Shown here: piece by piece, positions 63,947-64,000 of the stretch
Layout of the letters: every line of letters starts with the position of its first letter
How positions within the stretch are numbered: position 1 is the stretch's first letter
The notes under the pieces: model-generated
The model's input: only the letters and a program-made list of their open reading frames with translations
The model's database searches: none
What the model was told of the DNA's origin: nothing
Assembly (NCBI RefSeq): GCF_043555935.1
Contig: NZ_JBIGIB010000001.1
Location: forward strand, 558,001 to 622,000
Direction: 5' to 3'
DNA from: Pelomonas baiyunensis
GTDB taxonomy: Bacteria; Pseudomonadota; Gammaproteobacteria; Burkholderiales; Burkholderiaceae_C
DNA: 64,000 bases
Made by a program: the position numbers and the translations under genes

Positions 63947-64000
63947 GGGCAAGAAGCGCAGAGAGGGTGGAAGCGGCGGATTATCCGGCGCGGCGATAAT

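Overview
The window is a GC-rich, gene-dense chromosomal segment from a betaproteobacterium of the order Burkholderiales. The evidence is the gene content and order (hemA-prfA-prmC-grxD-ubiX, rubredoxin-pilGHIJL, hemL-thiD, accBC-prmA, an H1-like PAKKAA-repeat protein, and ruvX-pyrR-pyrB with a pseudo-dihydroorotase), together with the heavy use of ATGA, GTGA and TTGA stop/start overlaps. The genus cannot be fixed from the sequence. I see no insertion sequence, prophage, CRISPR array, rRNA or integration scar. Almost everything is core housekeeping DNA, so there is no obvious new defence or mobile system. The interesting material is regulatory and architectural.

Layout. 1-3.9 kb (+): the end of proS, a lytic transglycosylase and an M3 peptidase. 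3.9-8.8 kb (-): hemA, prfA, prmC, a small outer-membrane-like protein, grxD and ubiX. 8.8-12.4 kb: a small membrane protein, miaB with a secreted partner, one CAT-anticodon tRNA with its own promoter and terminator, and ftsY. 12.4-14.5 kb (-): a DUF2726 protein and ffh. 14.5-18.8 kb (+): a CcsA-like membrane protein, a PP0621-like protein and the pilS/pilR-type two-component pair in one overlapping operon. 18.8-24.5 kb (+): the longest non-coding stretch (534 bp), carrying a promoter with two NrdR-like boxes, then nrdA, nrdB and a histone H1-like gene. 24.6-29 kb (-): a zinc-ribbon DUF3426 protein, prmA, accC, accB and aroQ. 29-35.3 kb (-): a tightly packed operon (YqiA-like esterase, RNB exonuclease, TonB-like protein, aroE, mtgA, an unknown protein, a TlpA-like thioredoxin). 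35.4-38.6 kb (+): a large secreted zinc protease and a thioesterase. 38.6-43.3 kb (-): DUF4424, mpl, hemL and a thiD-like kinase. 43.5-54.7 kb (+): rubredoxin, the Pil-Chp chemosensory cluster pilG-pilH-pilI-pilJ-pilL and a diguanylate cyclase. 54.8-56.3 kb (-): photolyase. 56.3-60.8 kb (+): yqgE, ruvX, pyrR, pyrB, a metal-ligand-less pyrC homologue and a PlsC-type acyltransferase. 60.8-64 kb: a Hyi-like TIM barrel and a DUF4254 protein (-), a family 9 glycosyltransferase (+) and gpmA (-).

Together the genes cover translation and protein targeting (proS, prfA, prmC, miaB, tRNA, ftsY, ffh, prmA), tetrapyrrole synthesis (hemA, hemL), deoxynucleotide supply (nrdAB), fatty acid and aromatic precursors (accBC, aroQ, aroE), peptidoglycan metabolism (mtgA, mpl, lytic transglycosylase), pyrimidine synthesis, and surface motility control by type IV pili (PilS/PilR plus Pil-Chp, with a diguanylate cyclase directly behind pilL). 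Most starts were chosen by overlap with the upstream stop codon, by a visible Shine-Dalgarno sequence, or by the known N-terminus of the family.
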